Source: Archaeoglobi archaeon
GTDB taxonomy: Archaea > Halobacteriota > Archaeoglobi > Archaeoglobales > Archaeoglobaceae
Reading direction: 5' to 3'
NCBI GenBank assembly: GCA_029259335.1
Contig: JAPDIY010000077.1
Location: 1-38,664 of the forward strand
DNA: 38,664 nt
Shown: one piece after another, positions 31,552 through 38,664 of the stretch
Layout: each line of letters opens with the position of its first letter
How positions within the stretch are numbered: position 1 is the first letter of the stretch
Notes under the pieces: generated by a model
Seen by the model: the letters and a program-made list of their open reading frames with translations, nothing else
The model's database searches: none
Told to the model about the DNA's origin: nothing
Position numbers and translations under genes: made by a program

Positions 31552-31701
31552 TCATCTACCCTTCCTTTCCTTGGACTTCGGCCTCAAGCCCTTGTACCCA
31601 CATTTTCTGCACACTTTTGCCTTTATCGGATTTCTTGCGTTGCACCTCATGCATATTTTGACGTTGAACAGCCTTGCCTCAGCCTCTGGAAATCTTGCCA
31701 T
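31552..31701 (-). CDS. rpl40e: Large ribosomal subunit protein L40e (49 residues)
   Basis: This is a complete very short archaeal ribosomal protein: [20 protein letters not shown], then [20 protein letters not shown] and PKSKERKGR. The zinc ribbon is Cys17, Cys20, Cys31, Cys34. The N-terminal extension, CxxCxARNP and [12 protein letters not shown] are diagnostic of L40e. It has a normal length for Archaea, which lack the ubiquitin fusion seen in eukaryotes. The palindromic GATTTTTAAAATC at its 3' end lies between it and the convergent SCP2-like gene and may mark the transcript ends. Confidence 0.93.
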   Translation of the reverse strand: MARFPEAEARLFNVKICMRCNARNPIKAKVCRKCGYKGLRPKSKERKGR

Positions 31702-31795
31702 GCTTCAACCCAATTTATGCGTTATTTAAACCTTACTTGAAGTTAAAATTCTGGGTGTATATAATGTACTCAGAAATTATTATTTTTCTTGGAAA

Positions 31796-31804
31796 AGTAT
31801 ATCA
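31796..31804 (+). promoter_or_regulatory. TATA box that decides the second HTH_10 start
   Basis: GGAAAAGTATATC, a purine-rich BRE-like stretch followed by AAGTATATC, lies 23-31 nt upstream of the ATG at 31827. The start of the homologous regulator at 10015 aligns with MYLLRVKV here, so translation from 31827 on a leaderless message is preferred over the longer frame that opens at 31674. Confidence 0.5.
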
Positions 31805-31826
31805 AGATGCGGAGATAAAATCCATT

Positions 31827-32477
31827 ATGTATCTCCTCCGCGTTAAAGTCAATCAGTCACATTGCTCTCTGGCAGCAGTTACGAGAAAAAAGCCGGTTAA
31901 AGTAGAGATAATATCCTATATTTTGCTCAACGACGAGGATGCCCTTTTTCTCGTCCGCACATCGGAGGGTGAAGACGCTACAGAGTATATCAAAGAAGTT
32001 GAAAGGCATCCGAACACCAAGTTTATCCAGATCCTCGAAAAAACCCCTATTGGAGCAAGCTTTATAGCTGTGGTGAGTGACACTACGGGAATTAAGGCTT
32101 TCGAGAACTCATACTGCTTCATCAAACCCCCCATCCACATAGAGAATGGACACAAAATCTACGAGATAATAGTTCCCAGCACAGCCTATCTCCCGCAGGC
32201 ATACTCCAATTTAAACTCTGTCGGAGACTGGACCTTGCTGGAGATCAAAAACATTGGTAAGAAAAAGCCCACCCTCACTGACGCGCAGAGAAGGGCGTTA
32301 AAGGTTGCTTGGGAAATGGGATACTTTTCGGATAGGAAAGATGTTACGATTCGTGACATTGCCATGGCTCTTGGGGTCGCAAAAAGCACCGCACACAAAC
32401 ATCTTAAGTTGGCGGTGGCAAAGCTCGTTGGGAGATATATGAAAGAGAAGGAAATCGAAAATACCATCCCGGTGTGA
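31827..32477 (+). CDS. HTH_10 (bacterio-opsin activator-type) transcriptional regulator
   Basis: From the ATG at 31827 the protein is 216 residues. The N-terminal part (MYLLRVKVNQSHCSLAAVTR) matches the start style of the HTH_10 regulator at 10015. The C-terminal HTH_10 domain reads LTDAQRRALKVAWEMGYFSD, RKDVTIRDIAMALGVAKSTA and HKHLKLAVAKLVGRY. The longer frame would begin inside the divergent L40e gene and has no promoter of its own. It sits 116 bp upstream of the DUF2193 gene on the same strand, so it is the natural candidate regulator of DUF2193-DUF2180-aqpM. Confidence 0.85.
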   Translation: MYLLRVKVNQSHCSLAAVTRKKPVKVEIISYILLNDEDALFLVRTSEGEDATEYIKEVERHPNTKFIQILEKTPIGASFIAVVSDTTGIKAFENSYCFIKPPIHIENGHKIYEIIVPSTAYLPQAYSNLNSVGDWTLLEIKNIGKKKPTLTDAQRRALKVAWEMGYFSDRKDVTIRDIAMALGVAKSTAHKHLKLAVAKLVGRYMKEKEIENTIPV

Positions 32478-32500
32478 TGATACAATTACAACCATCTGTC

Positions 32501-32510
32501 GGACATGTCC
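32501..32510. promoter_or_regulatory. GGACATGTCC palindrome upstream of DUF2193
   Basis: A perfect 10-bp palindrome lies 84 bp before the DUF2193 ATG and 24 bp after the HTH_10 stop. TATA-like ACATATCC follows at about 32547-32554. It may be a regulator site; a 10-bp palindrome can also occur by chance. Confidence 0.3.
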
Positions 32511-32593
32511 ACCAATATTTGAGCCTATATCCTATTTTTTGACTCATACATATCCGCCAAAATTGTAATGGTTGGTTGTGACTAATTCAAAGT

Positions 32594-34096
32594 ATGCCAG
32601 AGGAAGTAGTAGAAAAAATGGTTAGAGAAGCTATGGCTGCCCAGTGGGCGGATGTGAACGTGATTAAGGAGAAGAGAGGGCAGGAGTTTGTTATTGACGA
32701 TGTAAAGCCTTATGTGGATGCTGTAAACCAGATGAAGGCTGTTGAAAATCAAAGTAAAGCTGTGGTACGACTCCACGTTGATTCGGTAAACGCGCATTAC
32801 GAGATTTTGAGAAGTCTCACAAAGACTGTAAGACCTGAAGATGACCCGTTTGTGGAGCACTACCAGACACCAGCAATAATGGAGATTCTGTATGAGGAGG
32901 ACGAGAGCTTCAGGAAGAGTGTGGATAAGTTTATAGAGGGAATTGAGAAAGCTGAGGCTCTGATTGGCCTTGAGGTTGTCAGGAGGTATGGTGGTTTTTA
33001 CGGGCCAACATGCGTTGTTGACTTCGCCCTAATACCGGGAAGCACGAGCAATATCGTAAACAGAATACTCAAAACAGTGGACATTCCAAAAGAGCACGCT
33101 CAGGCAATTCTTGCTTCAAAATCATGGGGTATGAACACATCCTATGGTTTCGGCGAGGTATTTGCCAATGAGGTGGAGAAAGGAGCTACGCTCAGTGATG
33201 CGATAAAGAAAGAAATTGAGATGATCAAACTCGTTTACGACCAGCCGACCGAGGCACAGGCTAAGCTGATGGATGAGCATGGCCATCAGAGCTTTGATGT
33301 GAGGAAATACATGTCAGAATACAAGAACAGGATGAAGGCGGCAGTTAAGGAGGCAATGGATGATGGAGTCCACTACGGAAACATTGTAACTGTCCCAGCA
33401 TACTGTGTTGGAGATGTCGCTCACCACATAGCTCAGTCAACTTTCAACATGTGCAAGGATGACGTTGTGATGGCAGTAATAGAGACAACAAGTAAGGTTA
33501 TGGATACAACACTGAATGCAAATCTGGACAAGTTCAAGAACGAGTATCAGCCCTTAACAGTAGCTACAGGAGCGGGAGCGGTTGCTGTTGAATACATCCT
33601 TGAGCTTGATGGCTTTAACGCTCCGATGATTGTTGACCTGCTTACGAAGAGGTTCCACAACTATGTCCAGCTCTACCCAACGAGGGGTGGAGCAGCAGAA
33701 CTGCATAACCACGATTTCATGGACATGATATACAGGGGATGGAAATACATTGACAAGGCGAGGAGAGACAGGAATGGTGCTGAAACAAAACTCGTTCCAA
33801 AGGTTGCCGGGTTTGAGGTAAATCTTGATCCAGTACATGAAAATGAGGTGCTGATGAATCCGCAGCGCTACGCATATCCCGGATGTGCGATCAGCGTCAG
33901 ATTCTCTGCTCTGATGAGGCTCGCAGATTATCCGTGTCTGCTGACAAGCGAGCCAGTAACGGCAACAATGATGACAAACATAATCGCATTGCACAAGGAG
34001 AATCCAGCCTCGCCGGCAAGGGTGTGTAAGGACTGCGCTACTGCTGCGCTTGTTGACTTCAGGCATGCATACTGCCAGTGGAGAGAGGCAGTTTAA
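32594..34096 (+). CDS. DUF2193 family protein (about 500 residues)
   Basis: This 500-residue soluble protein resembles DUF2193 (PF09959, from memory), a family of unknown function found in methanogens and Archaeoglobales. Visible features are the N-terminal EEVVEKMVREAMAAQWADVN, a central YGNIVTVPAYCVGDVAHHIA, LYPTRGGAAELHNHDFMDMI with several His/Asp/Glu, and a C-terminal cysteine region (PGCAISVRF, YPCLL, VCKDCATAA). The His/Cys content suggests a metal or cofactor site. It heads an apparent operon with the zinc-ribbon DUF2180 protein and AqpM. That conserved association suggests a common process involving a small neutral molecule, but the function is not known. Confidence 0.85.
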   Translation: MPEEVVEKMVREAMAAQWADVNVIKEKRGQEFVIDDVKPYVDAVNQMKAVENQSKAVVRLHVDSVNAHYEILRSLTKTVRPEDDPFVEHYQTPAIMEILYEEDESFRKSVDKFIEGIEKAEALIGLEVVRRYGGFYGPTCVVDFALIPGSTSNIVNRILKTVDIPKEHAQAILASKSWGMNTSYGFGEVFANEVEKGATLSDAIKKEIEMIKLVYDQPTEAQAKLMDEHGHQSFDVRKYMSEYKNRMKAAVKEAMDDGVHYGNIVTVPAYCVGDVAHHIAQSTFNMCKDDVVMAVIETTSKVMDTTLNANLDKFKNEYQPLTVATGAGAVAVEYILELDGFNAPMIVDLLTKRFHNYVQLYPTRGGAAELHNHDFMDMIYRGWKYIDKARRDRNGAETKLVPKVAGFEVNLDPVHENEVLMNPQRYAYPGCAISVRFSALMRLADYPCLLTSEPVTATMMTNIIALHKENPASPARVCKDCATAALVDFRHAYCQWREAV

Positions 34097-34129
34097 CTTC
34101 CATTTTTAATTTTTTGAGAGGTGATTACT

Positions 34130-34339
34130 GTGAAGTGTTATATCTGCAAAGAGCAGGGGAAGGACACAGATGCTGTTGCCATCTGCATTGTTTGCGGTAT
34201 GGGAGTTTGCATGGAGCACCTTGTCAGAGAAGAAGTTCCGCTTTGGAAGGGAGACTATCCATTCCCGGCAAGGAAGATGAAAAAGACGGTGCCGAGAATT
34301 CTCTGTGTCATCTGTCATGAAGCCTATCAGGAGGAGTGA
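34130..34339 (+). CDS. DUF2180 family zinc-binding protein
   Basis: This small 69-residue protein has a cysteine pattern of a zinc-ribbon/B-box kind: KCYICKEQGKDTDAVAICIV, CGMGVCMEHLVREEVP and a later ILCVICHEAYQEE. This matches DUF2180 (PF09947, from memory). GTG 34130 is chosen because GAGAGGTGAT lies just upstream. An in-frame GTG at 34121 lies inside that ribosome-binding site. It sits between DUF2193 and aqpM, with 33 bp and 2 bp gaps, and is probably an adaptor or regulator for one of them. Confidence 0.85.
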   Translation: MKCYICKEQGKDTDAVAICIVCGMGVCMEHLVREEVPLWKGDYPFPARKMKKTVPRILCVICHEAYQEE

Positions 34340-34341
34340 AA

Positions 34342-35076
34342 ATGACTCTTGCAAAGCGCTTTACTGCTGAGGTTTTGGGAACCTTCATCTTGGTCTTCTT
34401 TGGTCCTGGTGCTGCTGTTATAACGCTGATGATTGCCAACGGTGCTGAGAAGCCGAATGAATTTAACATAGGCATCGGAGCACTGGGGGGACTTGGAGAC
34501 TGGTTGGCTGTGGGGATGGCTTTTGCTCTGGCAATTGCCGCAGTAATTTACTCCCTTGGTAGAATAAGCGGTGCACACATAAATCCGGCAGTCACAATCG
34601 CTCTTTGGAGCGTAGGGAAGTTTCCGGGAAGAGAGGTTGCACCTTACATCGTCGCACAGCTTATTGGGGCATCACTTGGCAGCTTGCTGTTCCTTGCCTG
34701 CGTTGGTCCCGCTGCTGCAACCATTGGTGGTCTGGGAGCTACAGCACCATTTCCGGGAATAAGCTATGGTCAGGCAATATTGACTGAAGCGATAGGAACC
34801 TTCCTGCTGATGCTGGTCATAATGGGCGTTGCCGTTGATGAGCGCGCCCCTCCGGGATTTGCGGGACTGGTAATTGGTCTGACGGTTGGAGGAATCATCG
34901 TAACAATCGGCAACATAACCGGCTCTTCACTCAACCCCGCAAGAACCTTTGGACCGTATTTGGGCGACTCGCTGATGGGAATAAACCTCTGGCAGTACTT
35001 CCCGATTTACGTTATCGGCCCGATAGTTGGAGCAGTGGTTGCTGCGTGGTTGTACAGGTCTCTGGCTGAGGAATGA
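34342..35076 (+). CDS. aqpM: Archaeal aquaporin AqpM-type channel
   Basis: This 244-residue MIP-family channel has six membrane helices and both half-helix NPA motifs (GAHINPAVT, Asn81; GSSLNPART, Asn198). The predicted selectivity filter, shifted by one from what I recall for methanogen AqpM (F62, I187, S196, R202), is Phe61, Ile186, Ser195 and Arg201. This is a wider, less polar pore than water-only aquaporins, able to pass water, glycerol and perhaps H2S or CO2. The ATG at 34342 is preferred over the GTG at 34336 because GGAGGAG ends 6 nt upstream. It overlaps nothing and ends 6 bp before convergent apgM. Confidence 0.93.
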   Translation: MTLAKRFTAEVLGTFILVFFGPGAAVITLMIANGAEKPNEFNIGIGALGGLGDWLAVGMAFALAIAAVIYSLGRISGAHINPAVTIALWSVGKFPGREVAPYIVAQLIGASLGSLLFLACVGPAAATIGGLGATAPFPGISYGQAILTEAIGTFLLMLVIMGVAVDERAPPGFAGLVIGLTVGGIIVTIGNITGSSLNPARTFGPYLGDSLMGINLWQYFPIYVIGPIVGAVVAAWLYRSLAEE

Positions 35077-35082
35077 ATTTTT

Positions 35083-36231
35083 TTAATTTTTAATCAGAAG
35101 ATTCATCAGTTCGAGTCCGTTAACCCTTCCAAATCTTCCTTTTGCACAGCTTCTCTCGTTGTAAACTTTAACATCGTCTTTTTTCGCTCCGTAGATGGCG
35201 AAAGGCACAGGTTCAGCGACGTGAGTTCTCACCTTTACCGGTGTTGGGTGGTCGGGGAGCAGGAGGATTCTCACTTCATCAAGTTCGATTCTGTCGAGAA
35301 TCCTGCCCACGATCTTTTCATCATACATTTCTATGGCCTCAACTTTAAGCTCCGCATCCCCTTCGTGGCTGACCTCATCAATACCCTCCGTGTGGAGAAT
35401 AGCAAGATCATACTTCTGCAGAGCTTTAAGACATTCTCTAACCAATCCCCTATAGTTTGTATCCACGTATCCAGTGACTTCTTCAACCTCAACGACATCA
35501 ATGCCCATACCCCTTGCTATACCTTCAAGCAGGTCAACCTCGGTAATCATTGCCGCCCTAAGGCCATACTTTCGCCTGAAATTGGGGAACTGTGGCATCT
35601 TGCCCCCTCCCCACGGCCAAATCATATTCGCCCTCTCTGTAACTCCCGGCACAACCTCTGCTGACCAGCTCATAAGTTCTCTCAGGATATCCGCCAGCTC
35701 TCCATCAGAGGGCATGTAAGACTCAATCTTCCTGCCCTGTATGTCGTGGGGGGGGTAGGTTTTTACCTCTATCTCACCTTCAAACCGCTTGTTAAAAATA
35801 AGGAGGTTTCTGTAGCTTTTTCCTGCTTGGAATTCGATGAAATCATAGGGTTTTTCCGTGTTAAGTGCCTCTATAACCTTCTTTGCCTCCTCATCGCTAA
35901 TCCTTCCTCCAGAGTAGTCCACCATCACACCATCATCAACCCTAACGAGGTTGCAGCGAAATACAATCTCCCCTCTAACCCCTCTCGCCAAAGCCTCTAT
36001 TGGCCCTCTGCCCGTGTAGTGCTTTCTAACATCAACACCGAGAATTGTCAGGTTTGCAACATCGCTACCAGGCTCAAAACCATTCGGAATCGTCTCAGCA
36101 ACGCCACACGCACCCTCCTTAGCTATAAAATCCATATTTTCGGTCTCGGCAACCTCAAGAGGGGTTTTGTTTCCAAGCCTTTCAACCCTCCAGTCAGCCA
36201 TCCCGTCTGGGATTAAAACCAGATACTTCAT
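35083..36231 (-). CDS. apgM: 2,3-bisphosphoglycerate-independent phosphoglycerate mutase, archaeal type
   Basis: This 382-residue alkaline-phosphatase-superfamily enzyme interconverts 3- and 2-phosphoglycerate in glycolysis/gluconeogenesis. The N-terminal [11 protein letters not shown] carries metal ligand Asp9. The phosphorylated serine is Ser56 in [10 protein letters not shown], and [14 protein letters not shown] follows. Late metal ligands are in [13 protein letters not shown] and LLPDHPTPV. Length and motifs fit the archaeal ApgM clade rather than bacterial GpmI. Its start overlaps the pheT stop by 4 bp (ATGA), an unusual but clear coupling of glycolysis and tRNA charging genes. Confidence 0.94.
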   Translation of the reverse strand: MKYLVLIPDGMADWRVERLGNKTPLEVAETENMDFIAKEGACGVAETIPNGFEPGSDVANLTILGVDVRKHYTGRGPIEALARGVRGEIVFRCNLVRVDDGVMVDYSGGRISDEEAKKVIEALNTEKPYDFIEFQAGKSYRNLLIFNKRFEGEIEVKTYPPHDIQGRKIESYMPSDGELADILRELMSWSAEVVPGVTERANMIWPWGGGKMPQFPNFRRKYGLRAAMITEVDLLEGIARGMGIDVVEVEEVTGYVDTNYRGLVRECLKALQKYDLAILHTEGIDEVSHEGDAELKVEAIEMYDEKIVGRILDRIELDEVRILLLPDHPTPVKVRTHVAEPVPFAIYGAKKDDVKVYNERSCAKGRFGRVNGLELMNLLIKN

Positions 36232-37871
36232 AGCAGATAACCCGTGTCGAAGATTTCGCTGAGGTCAACCTCAAACGCCACAACTGGCATGGTGAGTTCG
36301 AAGTTTTCGAGAACCTCGGGATGAATTTCTCCAAAACCCCCAACTCTTTTGCCATCCACAACTATTGCTCCCCTTCTCCCATCAATGAACGCATCGTCTT
36401 CAGACCCTTCAACATCCCATGAGAGATCGAACTCCCTCATCACCGCCTGAACGTAACTCCTTATTTCGGAGAAATTGGCTTTTGAGTGCGTCACGCAGGC
36501 AGCTAAATGTAACCTGTTCTTTGAGTTCACGACGACATCTCCAACCTCAAAAACCTTCTGGGGCATCTCGTGGTGTTTGTTGTAGGACAGAAGCTCCAGA
36601 AGCTTTGGTAAGAGGTGCGTTCTCAGGATCGTGTGTTCCGTCGTTAAAGGATGCATGACCGGAACGTAGTCTTCCCATGCTCTGCCTTCTCTCCTCCTCT
36701 TTCTGTACATCACATCCTCGTTAGTGAGCGTGAAGGTTATCACTTCGAGGAAGCCAAGGCCAGTCATTACCTCTTTCACAATACTCCTAACCTCATTCCA
36801 CGGATGGGTCTGGCCAAAGGTCAGTGTTTTCGGTATTTCAGGCACTATATTGTCGTACCCATAACCGATTGCAACATCCTCGATTACATCCCACTCGTGC
36901 ATTATGTCCGCTCTGTAGGGTGGAATTCTTACTCTAACTCTTGAATCGAGAATATCACATGAAAATCGCATCCTCTCAAGTGCATCCTTTATCTCCTCTT
37001 GTGTTAGATTGAATCCAAGGAGGGAGCTTATCTCCTCAACCTCTATTTCCATAGTTCTAATATCGAGATTGGGCGTCAATTCGACATGGTCAGGATACAC
37101 AACCTCAACTCTCTCAATTCTTCCACCTCTATCAGCGAGCATGCACGCAAGGATGGCAATCGCCCTATCAACGTTCTCATCAAAGCCTGTGACGTCTATG
37201 AACAGATCAGTCGTCTTCTCGGTCACTCTCGTTTTCTCGGCGTTTATTATTGGGGGAAAAGAGATTACTTCATTCTTTGAATCAACAATCAGCGGATATC
37301 TATCTTTCCCCTCCAGAATGAAGGAATATGCCTTGCCCTTGGGATGCTCACTCAAAATTTCCGCAACCGTCATCTCCCTGTCAAAGTCGAGAGGGATGAA
37401 GGAAAAGCTGGCATCCACAGCTTTATACCGGAGAGGGAAGTAAACCTTGCTCAGATCGTGAACACCGATAGCCATCTTCCTTCTGTTCCTTCCTATCGTC
37501 CAGTGCAAGTCCTCTTGAACCTCCATGAGGCTTCTTATAACCTCGTCGCTCATCTCAATGCCCTTAACAACACACCCAACGATCCTTGGCCTTACAGCAA
37601 GCACACTCTCCTCAACCGTTATTTTCCATTCTCCTTTATCAGCAAAGTAGGTTTTGATCCCTTTCTCAATTCCCAGAAATCCTCTCAAAGCTCTCGCAAC
37701 CCCTTCAACACTGTATAAATCAGGACGATTTGGGAAAAATTCGACGTCAATATGGTCGTCCTCAACCCTCTCGATATCGCATCCGAGCATCGGTAGACGG
37801 GAGATTATTGTGTTTCGGTCAGCACCAACAAGTCTTTCCAGTTCATCCCAGTATAGCGTGACAACTGGCAT
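36228..37871 (-). CDS. pheT: Phenylalanyl-tRNA synthetase beta subunit
   Basis: PheT (547 residues) is the archaeal/eukaryotic-type beta chain of the alpha2-beta2 enzyme that charges tRNA-Phe. Its N-terminal region starts [19 protein letters not shown]. The [20 protein letters not shown] segment is the B1-type signature, and the C-terminal half has the class II-like fold ([20 protein letters not shown]). pheS is not in the window. There is no ribosome-binding site; an AAAAATTTTAACC element about 25-35 nt upstream suggests a leaderless transcript. Confidence 0.95.
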   Translation of the reverse strand: MPVVTLYWDELERLVGADRNTIISRLPMLGCDIERVEDDHIDVEFFPNRPDLYSVEGVARALRGFLGIEKGIKTYFADKGEWKITVEESVLAVRPRIVGCVVKGIEMSDEVIRSLMEVQEDLHWTIGRNRRKMAIGVHDLSKVYFPLRYKAVDASFSFIPLDFDREMTVAEILSEHPKGKAYSFILEGKDRYPLIVDSKNEVISFPPIINAEKTRVTEKTTDLFIDVTGFDENVDRAIAILACMLADRGGRIERVEVVYPDHVELTPNLDIRTMEIEVEEISSLLGFNLTQEEIKDALERMRFSCDILDSRVRVRIPPYRADIMHEWDVIEDVAIGYGYDNIVPEIPKTLTFGQTHPWNEVRSIVKEVMTGLGFLEVITFTLTNEDVMYRKRRREGRAWEDYVPVMHPLTTEHTILRTHLLPKLLELLSYNKHHEMPQKVFEVGDVVVNSKNRLHLAACVTHSKANFSEIRSYVQAVMREFDLSWDVEGSEDDAFIDGRRGAIVVDGKRVGGFGEIHPEVLENFELTMPVVAFEVDLSEIFDTGYLL

Positions 37872-37951
37872 TGGTTCTTGCTTGGAGTTGAGGTTAAAAT
37901 TTTTTAGGTTAAGTGAGTGCTTAGTATGGTGACAATGTTTTGCATTACAAT

Positions 37952-38320
37952 CTATGGAGTTCCCATGTGTGCCCCGTAGTAATCATCTTTATACTTGAAG
38001 CAATAAGTGTAGCTGCAGCTTCCGGTTTCAGACTGCTTCTTTGTCAGGTAACTGTGAAGTTCATTTCCCGTTTTAAGATCAAGCTCGTAGCTCTTCCTCT
38101 CACTGGGAGAGAGATTCTCAAGCTCTTCCATTATGCCTTTCAGAATCGGAAATTTTTGAAAATCTTCTTCGGTAATTTCGAAGTAGTTCTTCGGAGGTGA
38201 TGAGAGCTTCTTAACCTGAAAGCTCATAGCTAAGTCCCAAGTTGCCAGACTCAGCAGTAAGAAAGACACTGGTGCGAGTATCAAGATTAAAAGTATTAGG
38301 ATTATGTGTTTTTTCTTCAT
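37952..38320 (-). CDS. Hypothetical membrane-anchored protein (122 residues)
   Basis: The family is not recognised. An N-terminal MKKK is followed by a long hydrophobic stretch (HIILILLILILAPVSFLLLS), a signal anchor. The rest is polar: ITEEDFQKFPILKGIMEELE, NLSPSERKSYELDLK and a C-terminal GSCSYTYCFKYKDDYYG with two cysteines that could form a disulfide outside the membrane. It lies about 70 bp from the right IS copy and 80 bp upstream of pheT. AT-rich and probably accessory. Confidence 0.65.
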   Translation of the reverse strand: MKKKHIILILLILILAPVSFLLLSLATWDLAMSFQVKKLSSPPKNYFEITEEDFQKFPILKGIMEELENLSPSERKSYELDLKTGNELHSYLTKKQSETGSCSYTYCFKYKDDYYGAHMGTP

Positions 38321-38388
38321 TTTATCGCCCTAGTTGTGCATGCTATGTCTTATCTTATAAATTTTTCGAGATGTCAGAATATGTGTAG

Positions 38389-38407
38389 TTTCCTAAAATT
38401 ATTTCCC
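38389..38407. repeat. Terminal inverted repeat of the right IS copy
   Basis: TTTCCTAAAATTATTTCCC is the inverted counterpart of 192-210 (17 of 19 matches). The transposase stop codon TAA (38399-38401) lies inside this repeat, showing how compact the element is. Unique DNA ends near 38388. Confidence 0.75.
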
Positions 38408-38664
38408 GCCATCGAACCACCTCCAGCAGTAACCCAAAACTCTTTCAGGTGGGAGCTTTCTAAGAAAAGCCTGACAGGGAGTCTCCAGCTCATCTAAATT
38501 GAGACTCATGTGAGGTCTTTTGCAGTTATACCACTCCACAAACTCATCCAAGGTTTCAAAGTATCTCATCTTGGCCTCCAGTGTGCCATAGAACCTCTCT
38601 ATCTTTCCATTCGTCTGAGGATGGTTTACTCTGCCTACAATATGCTTAATACCATTCTCAGCGA
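38399..38664 (-). CDS. IS481-like transposase, C-terminal part (cut by window edge)
   Basis: About 88 residues of the end of a DDE integrase-type transposase are visible. GRVNHPQTNGKIERFYGTLE contains the catalytic Glu (NGKIERF), followed by WYNCKRPHMSLNLDELETP, the standard post-catalytic segment, and the C-terminal CWRWFDGGK. The N-terminal half lies beyond 38664. Orientation is the same as the fragment at 1-173, and the ends share an inverted repeat, so both are likely copies of one element. Joining the two fragments directly would give only about 145 residues against about 300 expected for the family, so they are not simply one element cut by a circular contig. Confidence 0.85.
   Translation of the reverse strand, partial: AENGIKHIVGRVNHPQTNGKIERFYGTLEAKMRYFETLDEFVEWYNCKRPHMSLNLDELETPCQAFLRKLPPERVLGYCWRWFDGGK

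Noticed and set aside
31674-31826. N-terminal extension of the second HTH_10 regulator
   Set aside because: It starts within the L40e gene, lacks a promoter, and the homologous regulator begins at the position matching 31827.
32473-32580. Inverted repeat between ACAATTACAACCAT and ATTGTAATGGTTGG flanking the DUF2193 promoter
   Set aside because: The two halves do not pair in register; only a short TTGTAAT overlap matches, so it is not reported as an operator.
35221-37932. Several plus-strand frames across apgM and pheT
   Set aside because: They have Ser/Pro-rich composition typical of antisense reading; no motifs.
1-38664. Window as one closed circle split inside a single IS
   Set aside because: Joining the two transposase fragments gives about 145 residues, far short of a full transposase, and the housekeeping gene content is chromosomal.
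1-38664. CRISPR array or tRNA genes
   Set aside because: No regularly spaced repeats of 24-37 bp and no cloverleaf with a T-loop GGTTCRA in the right context were found by eye.

Overview
The window looks like chromosomal DNA of a euryarchaeon close to Archaeoglobus. This rests on archaeal-type ribosomal proteins S8e and L40e, archaeal Trm1, ApgM and HisF, an AqpM-type aquaporin, the DUF2193/DUF2180 pair typical of anaerobic euryarchaea, a stand-alone CooS-type CO dehydrogenase, two bacterio-opsin-activator (HTH_10) regulators, and many start codons about 25-32 nt downstream of a TATA box (leaderless transcription). The Archaeoglobus assignment is recognition from memory, not a search result. 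Each end of the window runs into a truncated IS481-like transposase. Both copies have the same orientation and share a terminal inverted repeat, so the window is the unique DNA between two copies of one insertion sequence, which are probably assembly break points. || 0.2-8 kb: a CoA-pyrophosphatase-like Nudix protein; a tightly coupled minus-strand operon acylphosphatase-hisF-mazG-pncB; the 3' remnant of a beta-propeller gene; a THEP1-like NTPase coupled to trm1; divergent serA; and a frameshifted metallo-beta-lactamase pseudogene facing serA across a hairpin. || 8-16 kb: cooS divergent from an HTH_10 regulator across a short intergenic region with a dyad; a metallo-hydrolase; S8e followed directly by a structured RNA candidate; a nicotinamidase-like gene divergent from moaC and a PhoU-like gene; a second, intact metallo-beta-lactamase protein; an unknown protein; and a DRG-family GTPase. 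|| 16-22 kb: a redox-flavoured operon (broken glutaredoxin-like gene, thioredoxin, winged-helix regulator, 56-residue 2[4Fe-4S] ferredoxin, unknown protein), followed by serB with two ACT domains, a badly decayed cation-efflux gene, and convergent ribH-aminotransferase. || 21.6-25.1 kb: a LysR-type regulator whose promoter carries a perfect 10-bp inverted repeat, followed by an operon of a DUF169 protein, a TauE/SafE-type exporter and a small membrane protein. TTTCGAA boxes precede this operon. || 25.2-29.5 kb is the most unusual region. Four consecutive genes encode 142-159-residue helical proteins, and a fifth encodes an 831-residue secreted protein. All five share one core that aligns without gaps: an N-glycosylation sequon, a fixed-distance Phe, then (F/L)G(N/D)xxG. 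I know no described family for this and read it as an undescribed tandem-paralogue, probably cell-surface, system. It is faced by a membrane-anchored beta-propeller protein, and a possible 44-residue microprotein lies next to that. || 31-38 kb: an SCP2-like protein, L40e (49 residues), a second HTH_10 regulator upstream of DUF2193-DUF2180-aqpM, then a minus-strand unit of a small membrane protein, pheT and apgM, and the right IS copy. Four genes in the window are visibly decayed while all core genes are intact.
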